Positions 1 through 8,365 of a stretch of DNA of 64,000 bases are shown here, piece by piece. A program made the translations under genes and the position numbers. Every line of letters begins with the position of its first letter. The first letter of the stretch is position 1. This DNA is from Ruania albidiflava DSM 18029 (lineage in GTDB: Bacteria > Actinomycetota > Actinomycetes > Actinomycetales > Beutenbergiaceae): NCBI RefSeq assembly GCF_000421225.1, contig NZ_ATWL01000009.1:1-64000 (forward strand), given 5' to 3'. Under the pieces are notes generated by a model, which made no database searches, was not told the DNA's origin, and saw only the letters and a program-made list of their open reading frames with translations.

Positions 1-289
1 CGCCAGCATCAGCCTGAGCCATCAGTACCGCGTGGATCTCGTCCCACACTCCCAGCCGTGCGTAGAGGTAGTGGCGCTTCCACACCGTCTGCCAGGGTCC
101 GAACCGCTCCCGGGGCAGATCCCGCCACGGAATACCGGTCCGAGCACGATAGATGATGCCCTCCACGATCATCCTGTTGTTCTCGAACGGATGCCCCTTA
201 CGACCCTCGTTCGAGGGCAGCAACGGCTCAATCCGCTCCCACTGCTCATCCGAAAGAGCCCGATCCCGGGACGCTGCAGTAGTAGCCAT
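1..289 (-). CDS. IS5-family transposase, N-terminal part (DUF4096)
   Basis: Read from the ATG at 287-289 on the minus strand, the protein begins MATTAASRDRALSDEQWERI and continues with the typical IS5/DUF4096 pattern: a PLLPSNEGRKGHP stretch, NNRMIVEGIIYRARTGIPWR, then a DLPRERFGPWQTVWKRH stretch. This N-terminal helical domain precedes the DDE catalytic domain, which lies beyond the left edge. About 96 residues are visible and the frame is open to base 1. Whether the whole transposase is intact cannot be judged here. Confidence 0.85.
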   Translation of the reverse strand, partial: MATTAASRDRALSDEQWERIEPLLPSNEGRKGHPFENNRMIVEGIIYRARTGIPWRDLPRERFGPWQTVWKRHYLYARLGVWDEIHAVLMAQADAG

Positions 290-341
290 CCCTCAACCCT
301 CAAGGCAAAACCCCCTCACATATGGGAGACACGCCCTAGCC
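1..341 (-). mobile_element. 5' end of an IS5-family insertion sequence, cut by the window edge
   Basis: The element carries the transposase start and runs off the left edge, so only one end is present. Read on the minus strand, the probable terminal repeat is GGCTAGGGCGTGTCTC (about 327-342), about 40 bases upstream of the transposase ATG. That sequence resembles the ends of IS427-type members of the IS5 family, but the matching opposite end is outside the window. The boundary near 341 is therefore an estimate. The element lies next to a sugar/nucleoside operon whose left flank has no other gene. Confidence 0.7.
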
Positions 342-617
342 GTGACCCGCTGTAGAACGGCCGCCTGGTGAGTCCCGGGCCGACGCTGGATCGACGTCTG
401 TCGTGGATAGGGGCCAGCATCAGCGCCGGATCGAAGACCGCCCCAACCAGCTGCCGCAGCTCCATGTCGGCGCCGGAGAAAAGGCTCACCTCACGTCCTT
501 ACTCCGTGCTCCGGCGGGATGCGGTCGATTCCACCGTGCCCCGGCTCCCAGCGCAGGACAACAGGGGCCAAAGTGGACTCAGTTGACACCTTCCACGCCG
601 CCGACAGTTGCGCGGCG
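342..617. other. Stretch without a recognisable gene
   Basis: This stretch lies between the insertion sequence end and the first LacI operator-like site. No reading frame here has a plausible start, ribosome binding site and family pattern. On the minus strand a short open piece (about 370-495) reads EVSLFSGADMELRQLVGAVF, which looks like part of an old gene but is bounded by stops. It may be debris from the insertion event. A TTGACA hexamer at 583-588 could be a -35 box but has no good -10 at 16-18 bases. Confidence 0.5.
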
Positions 618-633
618 ATCAACCGGAGTTGAA
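618..633. promoter_or_regulatory. LacI-type operator-like palindrome, distal copy
   Basis: The sequence ATCAAC-CGGA-GTTGAA is an inverted repeat with one mismatch. It matches the second site at 719-734, about 101 bases away. Two matching sites spaced near ten helical turns upstream of a LacI-family gene suggest repression with looping. The assignment to the adjacent regulator is inference. Confidence 0.5.
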
Positions 634-718
634 TCTGGGAACGCAAACCTCAGCGCCAGCGATTCTCTGGGCTCCCTTGTCTACCGACGGTTGATGTGAC
701 AAGGTCTCTCGAGATTTG

Positions 719-734
719 ATCAACTGGAGTTGAT
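719..734. promoter_or_regulatory. LacI-type operator-like palindrome, proximal copy
   Basis: ATCAAC-TGGA-GTTGAT is a perfect 6-base inverted repeat with a 4-base spacer. It ends one base before the GGAG ribosome binding site of the LacI gene, so bound repressor would block transcription of its own operon. Together with the copy at 618-633 it is the best operator candidate of the nucleoside operon. Confidence 0.6.
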
Positions 735-744
735 GGAGCCGAAG

Positions 745-1821
745 ATGGTGAATCGCAACGACGTCGCTCGACTTGCCGGAGTTTCCCCGGCGGTCGTGAG
801 CTACGTCATGAACGACGGGCCGAGGGGCGTAGCCCCTGCGACCAGGGAGCGCGTATTGCGTGCCATCGAGAAGCTCGGGTACCGGCCCAACCCGCTGGCG
901 AACTCGTTGCGGACGAACCGGACGATGACGATCGGCCTGGTCGTGCCGGACAACACGAACATCTACTTCGCCGAGCTCGCTCGGGCGATCGAGGAGGCTG
1001 CCTTCCCTCTCGGGTACACGATGCTGCTGGGCAACGCCGCCGACAGCACGGAGCGCGAGAACGCCTACGTCCAGGCCTTCCTCGATCACCGGGTCGCTGG
1101 CGTGCTGCTCATACCGTCGCGGGACTCCACGGCGGCGGCCGCCAAGTTCGCGCACACGAACACGCCATGGGTCCTGATGGATCGTCTCACCGAGCTGGAG
1201 AACGTCCCCGCCCAGGTGCTGTCCGACAACCGCCAGGGTGGGCGTCTCGCGACCGAGCACCTCATCTGGCACGGACGTCGACGGATCGCCTGCATCTCCG
1301 GTCCGGTCGAGGTGGGGTACACGAGGGAGCGCGTGCGGGGGTGGCGCGACGCGCTCGCCGCGTCCCCGCTGGATCCCGACGCTGCACCATTGCGCGAAGT
1401 TGCCTTCGACCGCTTCGCAGGGTACCGGGCGGCGCGCGACATCCTGAGCAGGAACCCCGGGACGGACGCGATCTTCGTTGCGAGCGACGAGCAGGCGCTC
1501 GGCGTGATGCGCGCGATCGAGGAGCAGGGTCTCTCCTGCCCGGCGGACATCGCCATCATCTCCTTCGACGGCATCGCTGCCTCGCTGCTCACGGTGCCGA
1601 GCCTCGCCACGATCAAGCAGCCGGTGGGGCTGCTGGCGGAGCACGCGATAGAACAGCTCCTCGCCCAGGGCGACGCGACGCCGACGGACGGACGGCGCAT
1701 CGTGCTGCCCGTGGAGTTGAGCACCGGCGGCAGCTGCGGGTGCCCCGACGTCGACTACGCCGCGCACAACCCCGGACGGCACGACGGGCCGCAGGACGAG
1801 GCGGAGAAGAGCGAACGATGA
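745..1821 (+). CDS. LacI-family transcriptional regulator of the nucleoside/ribose operon
   Basis: The 358-residue protein starts with a LacI helix-turn-helix (NDVARLAGVSPAVVSYVMND, about residues 4-23) and the hinge helix region (NPLANSLR), followed by a periplasmic-binding-protein-like sensor domain. The ATG at 745 is chosen because GGAG at 735-738 is 6 bases upstream and because LacI proteins usually start a few residues before the helix-turn-helix; ATG 733 and TTG 730 are in frame but overlap the operator. The stop overlaps the ribokinase start by 4 bases (ATGA). The protein probably senses ribose or a nucleoside and represses its own operon through the palindromes at 618-633 and 719-734. 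The ligand is inferred from the neighbours only. Confidence 0.88.
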   Translation: MVNRNDVARLAGVSPAVVSYVMNDGPRGVAPATRERVLRAIEKLGYRPNPLANSLRTNRTMTIGLVVPDNTNIYFAELARAIEEAAFPLGYTMLLGNAADSTERENAYVQAFLDHRVAGVLLIPSRDSTAAAAKFAHTNTPWVLMDRLTELENVPAQVLSDNRQGGRLATEHLIWHGRRRIACISGPVEVGYTRERVRGWRDALAASPLDPDAAPLREVAFDRFAGYRAARDILSRNPGTDAIFVASDEQALGVMRAIEEQGLSCPADIAIISFDGIAASLLTVPSLATIKQPVGLLAEHAIEQLLAQGDATPTDGRRIVLPVELSTGGSCGCPDVDYAAHNPGRHDGPQDEAEKSER

Positions 1822-2768
1822 CGAAGCACCGGATCGCCGTGGTCGGAAGCGTGAACCTCGACCTGGTCGTTGGGGTCGATCGGCTCCCGCAACCGGGGGA
1901 GACGGTCCTCGGGGGCGACGTCTCCTACCGCTCGGGGGGCAAGGGCGCCAACCAGGCCGTCGCCGCCGCTCGGTACGGTGCTGAAGTGGAGCTGCACGCC
2001 TGCATAGGCAGCGATGGATTCGGGGGCAGGCTGATCGATGAACTGGCGGGAGAGGGGCTCGACCTCGCTCGGGTGAAGCGTGTCGAGGCGCATCCCAGCG
2101 GGGTCGCGCTGATCGTCGTTGACGACGCGGGAAGCAACACGATCACCGTCGCCGCGGGGGCGAACGCCGCGCTGACGGGCGAGAGCTTCGGCGTCTCGAG
2201 CAGCGTCGAGAGTGCTCCAGATGCGTTACTACTGCAGCTGGAGATCCCGATGGCAGCCGCCACGAAGGCTGCGCGCCGCGCGGCCGGTCTCGGCATCCCG
2301 GTGACCCTCAACGCCTCGCCCCTGCTGACTGTGATTGGCGATGAGCTGCGCGAGCTCATCGCCCGCACCGATGTCCTGGTCGTCAACGAGAGCGAGGCCG
2401 CGACGCTGCACGCCGTCGGCGACGACTGGGAGCAGCGCGCGCGGAGCCTGCTTGAGGCGGGTCCGCGTGTGGTCGTCGTCACTCTCGGCGCGGACGGGGC
2501 CGTGGCAGTGAGCCGCGAGGAGACCGTGATCCAGGCGGGATTCCCCGTTGACCCGGTGGACACTACGGGGGCGGGCGACACCTTCTGCGGCGTACTGACC
2601 ACCGAGCTCGTCTCCGGCACCGGCCTCACCGGGGCGATGCGCCGGGCGTGCGCTGCCGGAGCGGTCGCGACACTACGCATCGGCGCGAGGGAGGGGATGC
2701 CGACCGCCTCGGAGGTGGAACGGTTCCTGGCAGAGCGCGCAGTGCCCGAACAGAACGACCAGGACTGA
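1818..2768 (+). CDS. rbsK: Ribokinase (PfkB family)
   Basis: The 316-residue protein carries the PfkB-family signatures: an N-terminal GSVNLDLVVGVDRLPQPGET stretch, the GGKGANQAVAAARYG substrate-binding motif at about residue 40, and the C-terminal DTTGAGDTFCGVL motif that holds the catalytic Asp and the anion hole. It would phosphorylate ribose, or a related sugar, with ATP to the 5-phosphate in the cytoplasm. It is translationally coupled to the LacI gene by a 4-base overlap. With the nucleoside hydrolase at 5927 it makes a short path: the hydrolase frees ribose and this kinase traps it. Another PfkB sugar kinase specificity is possible. Confidence 0.85.
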   Translation: MTKHRIAVVGSVNLDLVVGVDRLPQPGETVLGGDVSYRSGGKGANQAVAAARYGAEVELHACIGSDGFGGRLIDELAGEGLDLARVKRVEAHPSGVALIVVDDAGSNTITVAAGANAALTGESFGVSSSVESAPDALLLQLEIPMAAATKAARRAAGLGIPVTLNASPLLTVIGDELRELIARTDVLVVNESEAATLHAVGDDWEQRARSLLEAGPRVVVVTLGADGAVAVSREETVIQAGFPVDPVDTTGAGDTFCGVLTTELVSGTGLTGAMRRACAAGAVATLRIGAREGMPTASEVERFLAERAVPEQNDQD

Positions 2769-2849
2769 CCCGTCTCCGACAAGGACAGCCTGCCCGGAGT
2801 CGATCGTGCAGGCACGGACGGTCCGGCAGACCGAGGAAAGGAGTGAGAG

Positions 2850-4160
2850 ATGAGAGGACCACGAACGCTCTCAGCGGCGATCGTTCTGGTCGCCGGAGTC
2901 GCCGTGACCGGATGTCAGGCGTCGGGTAGCGAGGAGGTGACGCTCACCTTCCTCAACCCGCACGCCGGCGCCTACGAGCCGGTTGCCGAGGCATTCGAGC
3001 AGGCGCACCCCGGGGTGAGCATCGAGCTGCAGAGCGTGCCCTTCGAGCAGATGGTCGAGCAGACGCAGGCACGGCTGAGCTCGGGCGACACGAGCATCGA
3101 CATCGTCTCCGTCGATCCGCCACGACTAGCGAACATGGTGCAGCAGGGATTTCTCACCGAGGAGACCGACCACCTCCCGGAGATGGAGGCGAACGTCTCG
3201 CAGGCCGCGATCTCCTCAGTGACCGTCGACGACAGACAGTGGGCCTACCCGCTCTGGACGAGCGACAACTTCCTCTTCTACAACCGCACCCTCCTGGAGG
3301 AGGCGGGGCTTCCCGTTCCCGGGCCGACCTCGGCGGACCGGCTCACGTGGGAGGAGGTCGTCGACATGTCACGCAGCCTCGTCGACGCCGGAGACGCGCA
3401 GTACGGCATTGGCATGGATCAGGTCGACCGCTACTATGCGCTGCAGCCGTTGCTCGAGTCGATGGGCGCCGGGCCCGGGCTCGAAGGGCCGGACGGGCTC
3501 ACCCCCGCTGTTGACACGGAGGAGTGGGAGCGGTTCGGCCAGTGGTATGGCGGGCTGTACGCTGACGGGCTGGCGCCCCGAGGCGTGGATCCGGCGCAGA
3601 TGGTCGATCTGTTCCGTGCCGGCCACTCTGCGTTCCTGCTCGGCGGCGCCTCGGCGATTGGCCGGATTGCCGACGGCGACTTCCCCGGCGAGTGGGGAAT
3701 CGCGCCGCACCCGTACTTCGCGGACGGTCCGATCGTCACCCCGACGGACTCGTGGGCGATCGGCGTCAGCGCAACGAGCGAGCATCAGGAGATCGCACGC
3801 GACTTCGTCCAGTTCGCGACGCTCGATCCGCAGGGCGCCCAGCTGGCATCCAGCGTGAACACGCTGCCGCCGGTGCAGCACGAGGCCTTCGACGAATATG
3901 TCGGCTACATCCAAGAGCTCGCCCCTGAGCAGACGGCGCACTTCGGAGAGCTGTTCCAGGAGGACACGGAGCACTACGCACGCCACCGTCCGACGAGCGC
4001 CGGATACGTGCAGTTCGAGAGTGAGATGAACAACGCCTTCAGCGACATCCGGAACGGCGCGGACCCGCGCCGCGTGCTCGGCAGTGCGCAGGAGGCGCTC
4101 GAGCGGCAGCTCGACCGGCTGCGCGAGCTCGCCGCCGAAGCAGAAGGGAACGAACGATGA
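2850..4160 (+). CDS. ABC transporter sugar-binding lipoprotein (CUT1 type)
   Basis: The 436-residue protein has a lipoprotein signal peptide: a basic start, a hydrophobic stretch and a VTGC lipobox with Cys at about residue 22. The mature part resembles family 1 extracellular solute-binding proteins (TLTFLNPHAGAYEPVAEAFE, then a late TDSWAIGVSATSEHQEIA region). AAAGGAG at 2837-2843 supports the ATG at 2850. Its stop overlaps the first permease by 4 bases. It would capture the substrate outside the membrane and hand it to the two permeases. CUT1 systems usually carry oligosaccharides or sugar conjugates, so the substrate here may be a nucleoside or ribose conjugate; this is inferred from the kinase and hydrolase. 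Confidence 0.85.
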   Translation: MRGPRTLSAAIVLVAGVAVTGCQASGSEEVTLTFLNPHAGAYEPVAEAFEQAHPGVSIELQSVPFEQMVEQTQARLSSGDTSIDIVSVDPPRLANMVQQGFLTEETDHLPEMEANVSQAAISSVTVDDRQWAYPLWTSDNFLFYNRTLLEEAGLPVPGPTSADRLTWEEVVDMSRSLVDAGDAQYGIGMDQVDRYYALQPLLESMGAGPGLEGPDGLTPAVDTEEWERFGQWYGGLYADGLAPRGVDPAQMVDLFRAGHSAFLLGGASAIGRIADGDFPGEWGIAPHPYFADGPIVTPTDSWAIGVSATSEHQEIARDFVQFATLDPQGAQLASSVNTLPPVQHEAFDEYVGYIQELAPEQTAHFGELFQEDTEHYARHRPTSAGYVQFESEMNNAFSDIRNGADPRRVLGSAQEALERQLDRLRELAAEAEGNER

Positions 4161-5065
4161 CGTCCGTCACCGCCCGCACCGAACGCGAGGTCACACGCGG
4201 CAGGACACGCCGATCGCTCGTCCGACGGGAGACGTGGATCAGTGCAGTCGTGCTGCTGCTCCCCGCCGTCGTGCTGCTGCTGCTCCTTCGAATCATCCCG
4301 ACCGTCACCGCGATGGCCGAGGCTGTGCCGCTGGGAGGGGAGAGGTCACCGTGGTCGAACTTCGCGTACATCTTCTCCGACCCATCTTTCCTGAACTCGG
4401 TCTGGGTGACGCTGCTCTTCTCGGTCATCGTCAACCCCATCCAGATCGCGCTAGCCCTGGCCCTAGCGGTGCTGCTCACCAAGCACATCCCGGCGGTCGG
4501 CCTCTGGCGCACCTTCATCCTGCTCCCGATCGCCGTGCCTCAGGCGGTGTCGGCGATCATCTGGCTCGTGATGTTGCGACCGGACGGGCCGCTCAACGGC
4601 CTGGCGTCAGCCATCGGTCTACCGACAGTGCCGTGGTTGACCGAGCCGGGATGGGCGCTGATCTCGATCGTCATCGTCTGCTCGTGGGTGGGTGTCGGCT
4701 ACTGGATGACCTTCCTGGTCACCGGGATCAAGGAGATCCCCTCCTCGCTGTACGAGGCGTCCGCCCTCGATGGCGCGAACGGGTGGCGGCAGTTCTGGAG
4801 CATCACACTTCCCGGCCTGCGCCGGCCGCTGCTGTTCGTGCTCGTCGCGGACACCGTCTCCAACTTCCTCGTGTTCGCGCCCGTGCGCATCTTGACCCAA
4901 GGCGGACCGCAAGGGGGAACGGATCTCCTCATGCACAACATCTCCGAGCGTGCCTACACCCTCGGAGACACCCAGGCGGCCTCCGCTGCGACCCTCGTCC
5001 TCGTGGCGATCGTCATCGTCGTAGTGACTATCCAGTTCCGGATGCTGCCGGGGAAGGAGGACTGA
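4157..5065 (+). CDS. ABC sugar transporter permease 1 (MalF/UgpA type)
   Basis: The 302-residue protein has six predicted membrane segments, starting with SAVVLLLPAVVLLLLL, and the cytoplasmic EAA loop EASALDGANGWRQFWSITLP at about residue 200, which docks the transport ATPase. It overlaps the binding-protein gene by 4 bases and is followed by the second permease after 2 bases. It forms half of the channel. No ATPase gene lies in the operon; CUT1 systems in actinobacteria often share an MsiK-type ATPase encoded elsewhere. Confidence 0.85.
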   Translation: MTSVTARTEREVTRGRTRRSLVRRETWISAVVLLLPAVVLLLLLRIIPTVTAMAEAVPLGGERSPWSNFAYIFSDPSFLNSVWVTLLFSVIVNPIQIALALALAVLLTKHIPAVGLWRTFILLPIAVPQAVSAIIWLVMLRPDGPLNGLASAIGLPTVPWLTEPGWALISIVIVCSWVGVGYWMTFLVTGIKEIPSSLYEASALDGANGWRQFWSITLPGLRRPLLFVLVADTVSNFLVFAPVRILTQGGPQGGTDLLMHNISERAYTLGDTQAASAATLVLVAIVIVVVTIQFRMLPGKED

Positions 5066-5067
5066 TC

Positions 5068-5922
5068 GTGGTGAACCAATCTGCCACCCGCGGCGAGGCT
5101 AGGTCGGGCCGTCGCGCGCTGCTGCTTGCGGTGCCGGTCGCGATCGTCTCGATGGCGCCGCTCGTTTGGGCGGGGATCTCCTCGCTGCGCCCGGGCGAGG
5201 AGATCTTCCGATACCTCTCGCCATTCAGCTGGCGCACGCTGTTCCCGGAGTCCGTGAGCCTCGACAACTACCTGTCCGTGCTGCAGAGCCCATTCGCGCT
5301 GGCGCTTGTCAACTCGGTGAGCGTCGCCTTCTTCGGCGTCGCTCTCGGGCTTGTCGTCGCGGCCCTCGCGGGGTATGCGCTCGCCGTTCTGCCGTTCCCC
5401 GGCCGCACCGCGGTGTTTGCCTTCATGGTGGTGTGCTTCCTCGTTCCGTTCGAGGCGATCGCGATCCCGCTCTCCGCCTCCTTCCGCGAGATGGGTCTCG
5501 CCAACAGCTACGCGGGACTCATCCTCCCGGCCCTCGGCAACGGTCTGTCCATCTTCCTGCTGCGGCAGTTCTTCATGGGGATCCCCTCCTCGCTTGCAGA
5601 GGCAGGCCGTCTCGATGGCCTCTCCTGGTTCGGCGTTCTCCGCCGGATCTACCTGCCGCTGTCGCGAGGTCCGATGATCGGCGCTGGGCTCATCCTGTTC
5701 GTGTTCCAGTGGCAGTCGTTCCTCTGGCCGCTGCTCATCGCACCAGCCCCGGACGTCCGGGTCGCCCCGGTCGCGATCGCGGACTTCGCGCAGGAGACGG
5801 GCGTGGACTACGGCCAGATGTTCGCCGCCGCGATCCTCACGGCCGCGATCCCGCTCCTGCTGCTGCTGTTCTTCCAGCGGCACTTCACCGGTTCCACCGC
5901 AAGCTCAGGCACGAAGGAGTAA
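5068..5922 (+). CDS. ABC sugar transporter permease 2 (MalG/UgpE type)
   Basis: The 284-residue protein has six predicted membrane segments and the EAA loop EAGRLDGLSWFGVLRRIYLP. The GTG at 5068 is chosen because AAGGAGG at 5054-5060 lies 7 bases upstream; the GTG at 5071 is the alternative. It pairs with the permease encoded just upstream. The stop is 4 bases before the nucleoside hydrolase start, so the genes are surely cotranscribed. Confidence 0.85.
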   Translation: MVNQSATRGEARSGRRALLLAVPVAIVSMAPLVWAGISSLRPGEEIFRYLSPFSWRTLFPESVSLDNYLSVLQSPFALALVNSVSVAFFGVALGLVVAALAGYALAVLPFPGRTAVFAFMVVCFLVPFEAIAIPLSASFREMGLANSYAGLILPALGNGLSIFLLRQFFMGIPSSLAEAGRLDGLSWFGVLRRIYLPLSRGPMIGAGLILFVFQWQSFLWPLLIAPAPDVRVAPVAIADFAQETGVDYGQMFAAAILTAAIPLLLLLFFQRHFTGSTASSGTKE

Positions 5923-5926
5923 CACC

Positions 5927-6922
5927 ATGAGCGACACCCCCATCCGCCGAGTCATCCTCGACTGCGACCCGGGCAACGGCGTACCCGTGACCGACATCGA
6001 CGACGGGCTCGCCCTCGGCTTCCTTCTCGAGGCTGAGGGGATCGAACTCGAGCTCGTCACGATCGTCACGGGCAACACCCACCGCGACACTGGATACCGC
6101 GTCGCGCGGACGATGCTCGACGACGTCGGAGTCGACGTCCCCGTGTGCCTCGGCGCGGCGACAGCGCTCCTCGAACCGCAGGATCCGTGGACCGACCGGC
6201 GTGAGCGAGCGCGGCGGGACGCGAAGTCGGCGCCCTTCTGGCAGGGAGTCGCCCCGCCCAGGGACTATCCCCTGCCAGAGAAGGCGGATGCGGCCGCAGA
6301 GATCGCCGCACGTGTCGCCGCAGCGCCGGGGAAGATCACGATCGCCGCGGTCGGGCCGCTCACAAACATCGCGCACGCGCTCTCGCTGCATCCCGGCTTG
6401 GCCGAGGATGTCGCTGAGATCATCGTCATGGGTGGAGCCTTCGACGTGCCCGGCTACTTCCAGGAGCTGAACTTCGGGGTGGACCCTGAGGCGGCGCGTC
6501 AGGTGATCGCTTCGGGCGCCCCTGTCACCCTGGTGCCGCTCGATGTGACCATCCGCACGGCGCTGCGTCTCCGCGACGTCGAGCGGCTCGGAACAGCGGG
6601 CACGAAGCTGGCCTCCTATCTCGCGAAGACGACCGAGCCGTGGGTGCGCCACGTGGAGCGCGCCAGGGGCCGCGAGGGATGTGCCCTCCACGACCCGCTC
6701 GCCGCAGCGCTACTCGTCGACCGAGGCATCGCCCGCATCGAGCGCTGTACAGTCGATGTCGAGCTGACGGGCCTCACCCGGGCACGCCCGTTGCGGTGGG
6801 ACGCGGACGCCGTGCGGCTCGCGACCGGGGTGGACGTGCCCCGGCACCGACCGATCGATGTGGTCACTGATGTCGACAACGACGCCCTGGTGGAGCTGCT
6901 CCTCCGTACGCTCGGTGCCTGA
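5927..6922 (+). CDS. Nucleoside hydrolase (inosine-uridine preferring family)
   Basis: The 331-residue protein hydrolyses the N-glycosidic bond of ribonucleosides to free base plus ribose. It shows the Ca-binding N-terminal Asp cluster, here spread as DCDPGNGVPVTDIDDG with extra residues between the two Asp pairs, the central IVMGGAFDVPGYFQELNFG region and the C-terminal HDPLAAALL motif with the late catalytic His-Asp. GAAGGAG at 5912-5918 supports the ATG. It is the last gene of the operon and supplies ribose to RbsK. The insertion in the first motif is unlike the usual DxDxxxDD spacing but occurs in some actinobacterial members, as far as I recall. Confidence 0.87.
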   Translation: MSDTPIRRVILDCDPGNGVPVTDIDDGLALGFLLEAEGIELELVTIVTGNTHRDTGYRVARTMLDDVGVDVPVCLGAATALLEPQDPWTDRRERARRDAKSAPFWQGVAPPRDYPLPEKADAAAEIAARVAAAPGKITIAAVGPLTNIAHALSLHPGLAEDVAEIIVMGGAFDVPGYFQELNFGVDPEAARQVIASGAPVTLVPLDVTIRTALRLRDVERLGTAGTKLASYLAKTTEPWVRHVERARGREGCALHDPLAAALLVDRGIARIERCTVDVELTGLTRARPLRWDADAVRLATGVDVPRHRPIDVVTDVDNDALVELLLRTLGA

Positions 6923-7089
6923 CGCCCGGGCGACCGGTCCGGGCGACCGTGCGGAGGTGCCGACCGGAGAATCAGCCGCGCTGTGCGCGTTCGACGGGCT
7001 TGCGCATCTCTGCGTGGGGAAGCCACGGCGTACGTGCGCCCAGAACAAGCGCCCTGCACACCATCGCCAGTCGGTCGGGGAGCCGGTGA

Positions 7090-7728
7090 TCAGTCCACGA
7101 CGCCGTAGAGGCGGTCGCCGGCGTCACCGAGCCCGGGGATGATGTACCCCTTCTCGTTCAGGCGCTCGTCCACAGAGGCGGTGACGATCTGCACATCAGC
7201 CCGGTCGCCGATCGAGTCCTGCACCAACCGCAGCCCCTCTGGTGCGGCGAGCAGGCAGACGGCGGTCACGTCCTGGGCGCCGCGCTCGAACAGGTACTCG
7301 ATCGCCGCGACCAGGGTGCCGCCGGTGGCCAGCATCGGGTCGAGCACGTAGCACTGCCGGCCGGAGAGGGAGTCCGGGAGCCGGTTGGCGTAGGTGAACG
7401 CCTGCAGGGTCTCCTCGTTGCGCTGCAGTCCGAGGAACCCGACCTCGGCCGTGGGCAGCAGCCGCGTCATCCCCTCCAGCATGCCCAGCCCGGCCCGCAG
7501 GATCGGCACCACGATCGGGCGCGGCTCGGCCAGCGCCACACCGGTGGTACGAGCGATCGGGGTGTCGATCTCCACCTGCTCGGTGCGGATCTCCCGGGTG
7601 GCCTCGTAGGCGAGCAGGGTGACCAGCTCCTCGGTGAGCTGGCGGAACACCGGTGAAGGGGTGGTCACGTCGCGCAGGACGGTCAGCTTGTGGGCGATGA
7701 GCGGGTGGTCGGCGACGTGCAGGCGCAT
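7090..7728 (-). CDS. upp: Uracil phosphoribosyltransferase
   Basis: The 212-residue protein starts [20 protein letters not shown], the usual start of Upp, and carries the PRPP-binding loop [16 protein letters not shown] plus the uracil-binding C-terminal [16 protein letters not shown] region. It makes UMP from uracil and PRPP in pyrimidine salvage. The length matches the family. An open frame continues upstream of the chosen ATG but has no family likeness. It is divergent from tadA, with a perfect 11-base inverted repeat in the gap. Confidence 0.95.
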   Translation of the reverse strand: MRLHVADHPLIAHKLTVLRDVTTPSPVFRQLTEELVTLLAYEATREIRTEQVEIDTPIARTTGVALAEPRPIVVPILRAGLGMLEGMTRLLPTAEVGFLGLQRNEETLQAFTYANRLPDSLSGRQCYVLDPMLATGGTLVAAIEYLFERGAQDVTAVCLLAAPEGLRLVQDSIGDRADVQIVTASVDERLNEKGYIIPGLGDAGDRLYGVVD

Positions 7729-7798
7729 GGGCACAGTGTAGGAGCGCGCACCACCGCTCCCGACCTCGTTCACCGGTCTGGCCACGACTCCCACGAGA

Positions 7799-7843
7799 TT
7801 GCTCGTCGAAATGGCCGCGCTCGGTGACCAGATCGACGAGCAA
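7799..7843. repeat. Perfect 11-base inverted repeat between upp and tadA
   Basis: TTGCTCGTCGA at 7799-7809 is the exact reverse complement of TCGACGAGCAA at 7833-7843, with a 23-base loop. It lies in the divergent gap, 28 bases before the tadA GTG. It could be a regulator site for either gene or a stem in the tadA leader. Confidence 0.6.
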
Positions 7844-7870
7844 GTTCGTCGGGGCGGGCAGACTGGTGGT

Positions 7871-8365
7871 GTGAGCACTGATGAGGAGGCGATGCGCCTG
7901 GCCCTGGCGCAGGCACGCCAGGCAGGTGAGCGCGGCGACGTACCGGTGGGTGCGGTGCTGCTCTCTCCGGCCGGCGCGGTGCTGGCCCGAGCCGGTAACC
8001 GCCGTCAGGTCGACGGCGATCCCACAGCGCATGCCGAGATCCTCACCCTGCGTAGGGCGGGGGTGGAGCAGCGGGACTGGCGGCTGACCGGGTGCACGTT
8101 GGTGGTCACCCTGGAGCCGTGCACCATGTGCGCCGGGGCGATCGTCCTCGCGCGGGTGCAGCGGCTGGTGCTGGGAGCCTGGGACGAGAAGGCAGGGGCG
8201 TGCGGCTCCACCCGGGACGTGGTGCGCGACTCTCGGCTCAACCACCAGGTGCAGGTGACCGGCGGGGTGCTGGCGGGCGAGTCCACCCACCTGCTCACCG
8301 AGTTCTTCGCCGCGCGGCGACAGGCTGCTGGGCAGGCGCCGCCGGAACCAGCAGCCTCAGGGTAG
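7871..8365 (+). CDS. tadA: tRNA-specific adenosine deaminase
   Basis: The 164-residue cytidine-deaminase-fold enzyme converts A34 of tRNA-Arg(ACG) to inosine. It shows the Zn and proton-shuttle motif HAEI at about residue 56 and the PCTMCAGAI motif with two Zn-binding Cys at about residue 88. The start is uncertain: GTG 7871 gives the normal N-terminus, while ATG 7892 has a ribosome binding site too close (2 bases). The last 9 bases overlap the end of the convergent sirtuin gene. The upp-tadA divergent pair is common in actinobacteria. Confidence 0.9.
   Translation: MSTDEEAMRLALAQARQAGERGDVPVGAVLLSPAGAVLARAGNRRQVDGDPTAHAEILTLRRAGVEQRDWRLTGCTLVVTLEPCTMCAGAIVLARVQRLVLGAWDEKAGACGSTRDVVRDSRLNHQVQVTGGVLAGESTHLLTEFFAARRQAAGQAPPEPAASG

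Noticed and set aside
370-495. Minus-strand gene fragment containing SGADMELRQLVGAVF
   Set aside because: It is bounded by stops, has no start or ribosome binding site, and too few residues for a family call.
6923-7089. Additional small gene between the nucleoside hydrolase and upp
   Set aside because: The open frames here lack a ribosome binding site and any recognisable pattern.
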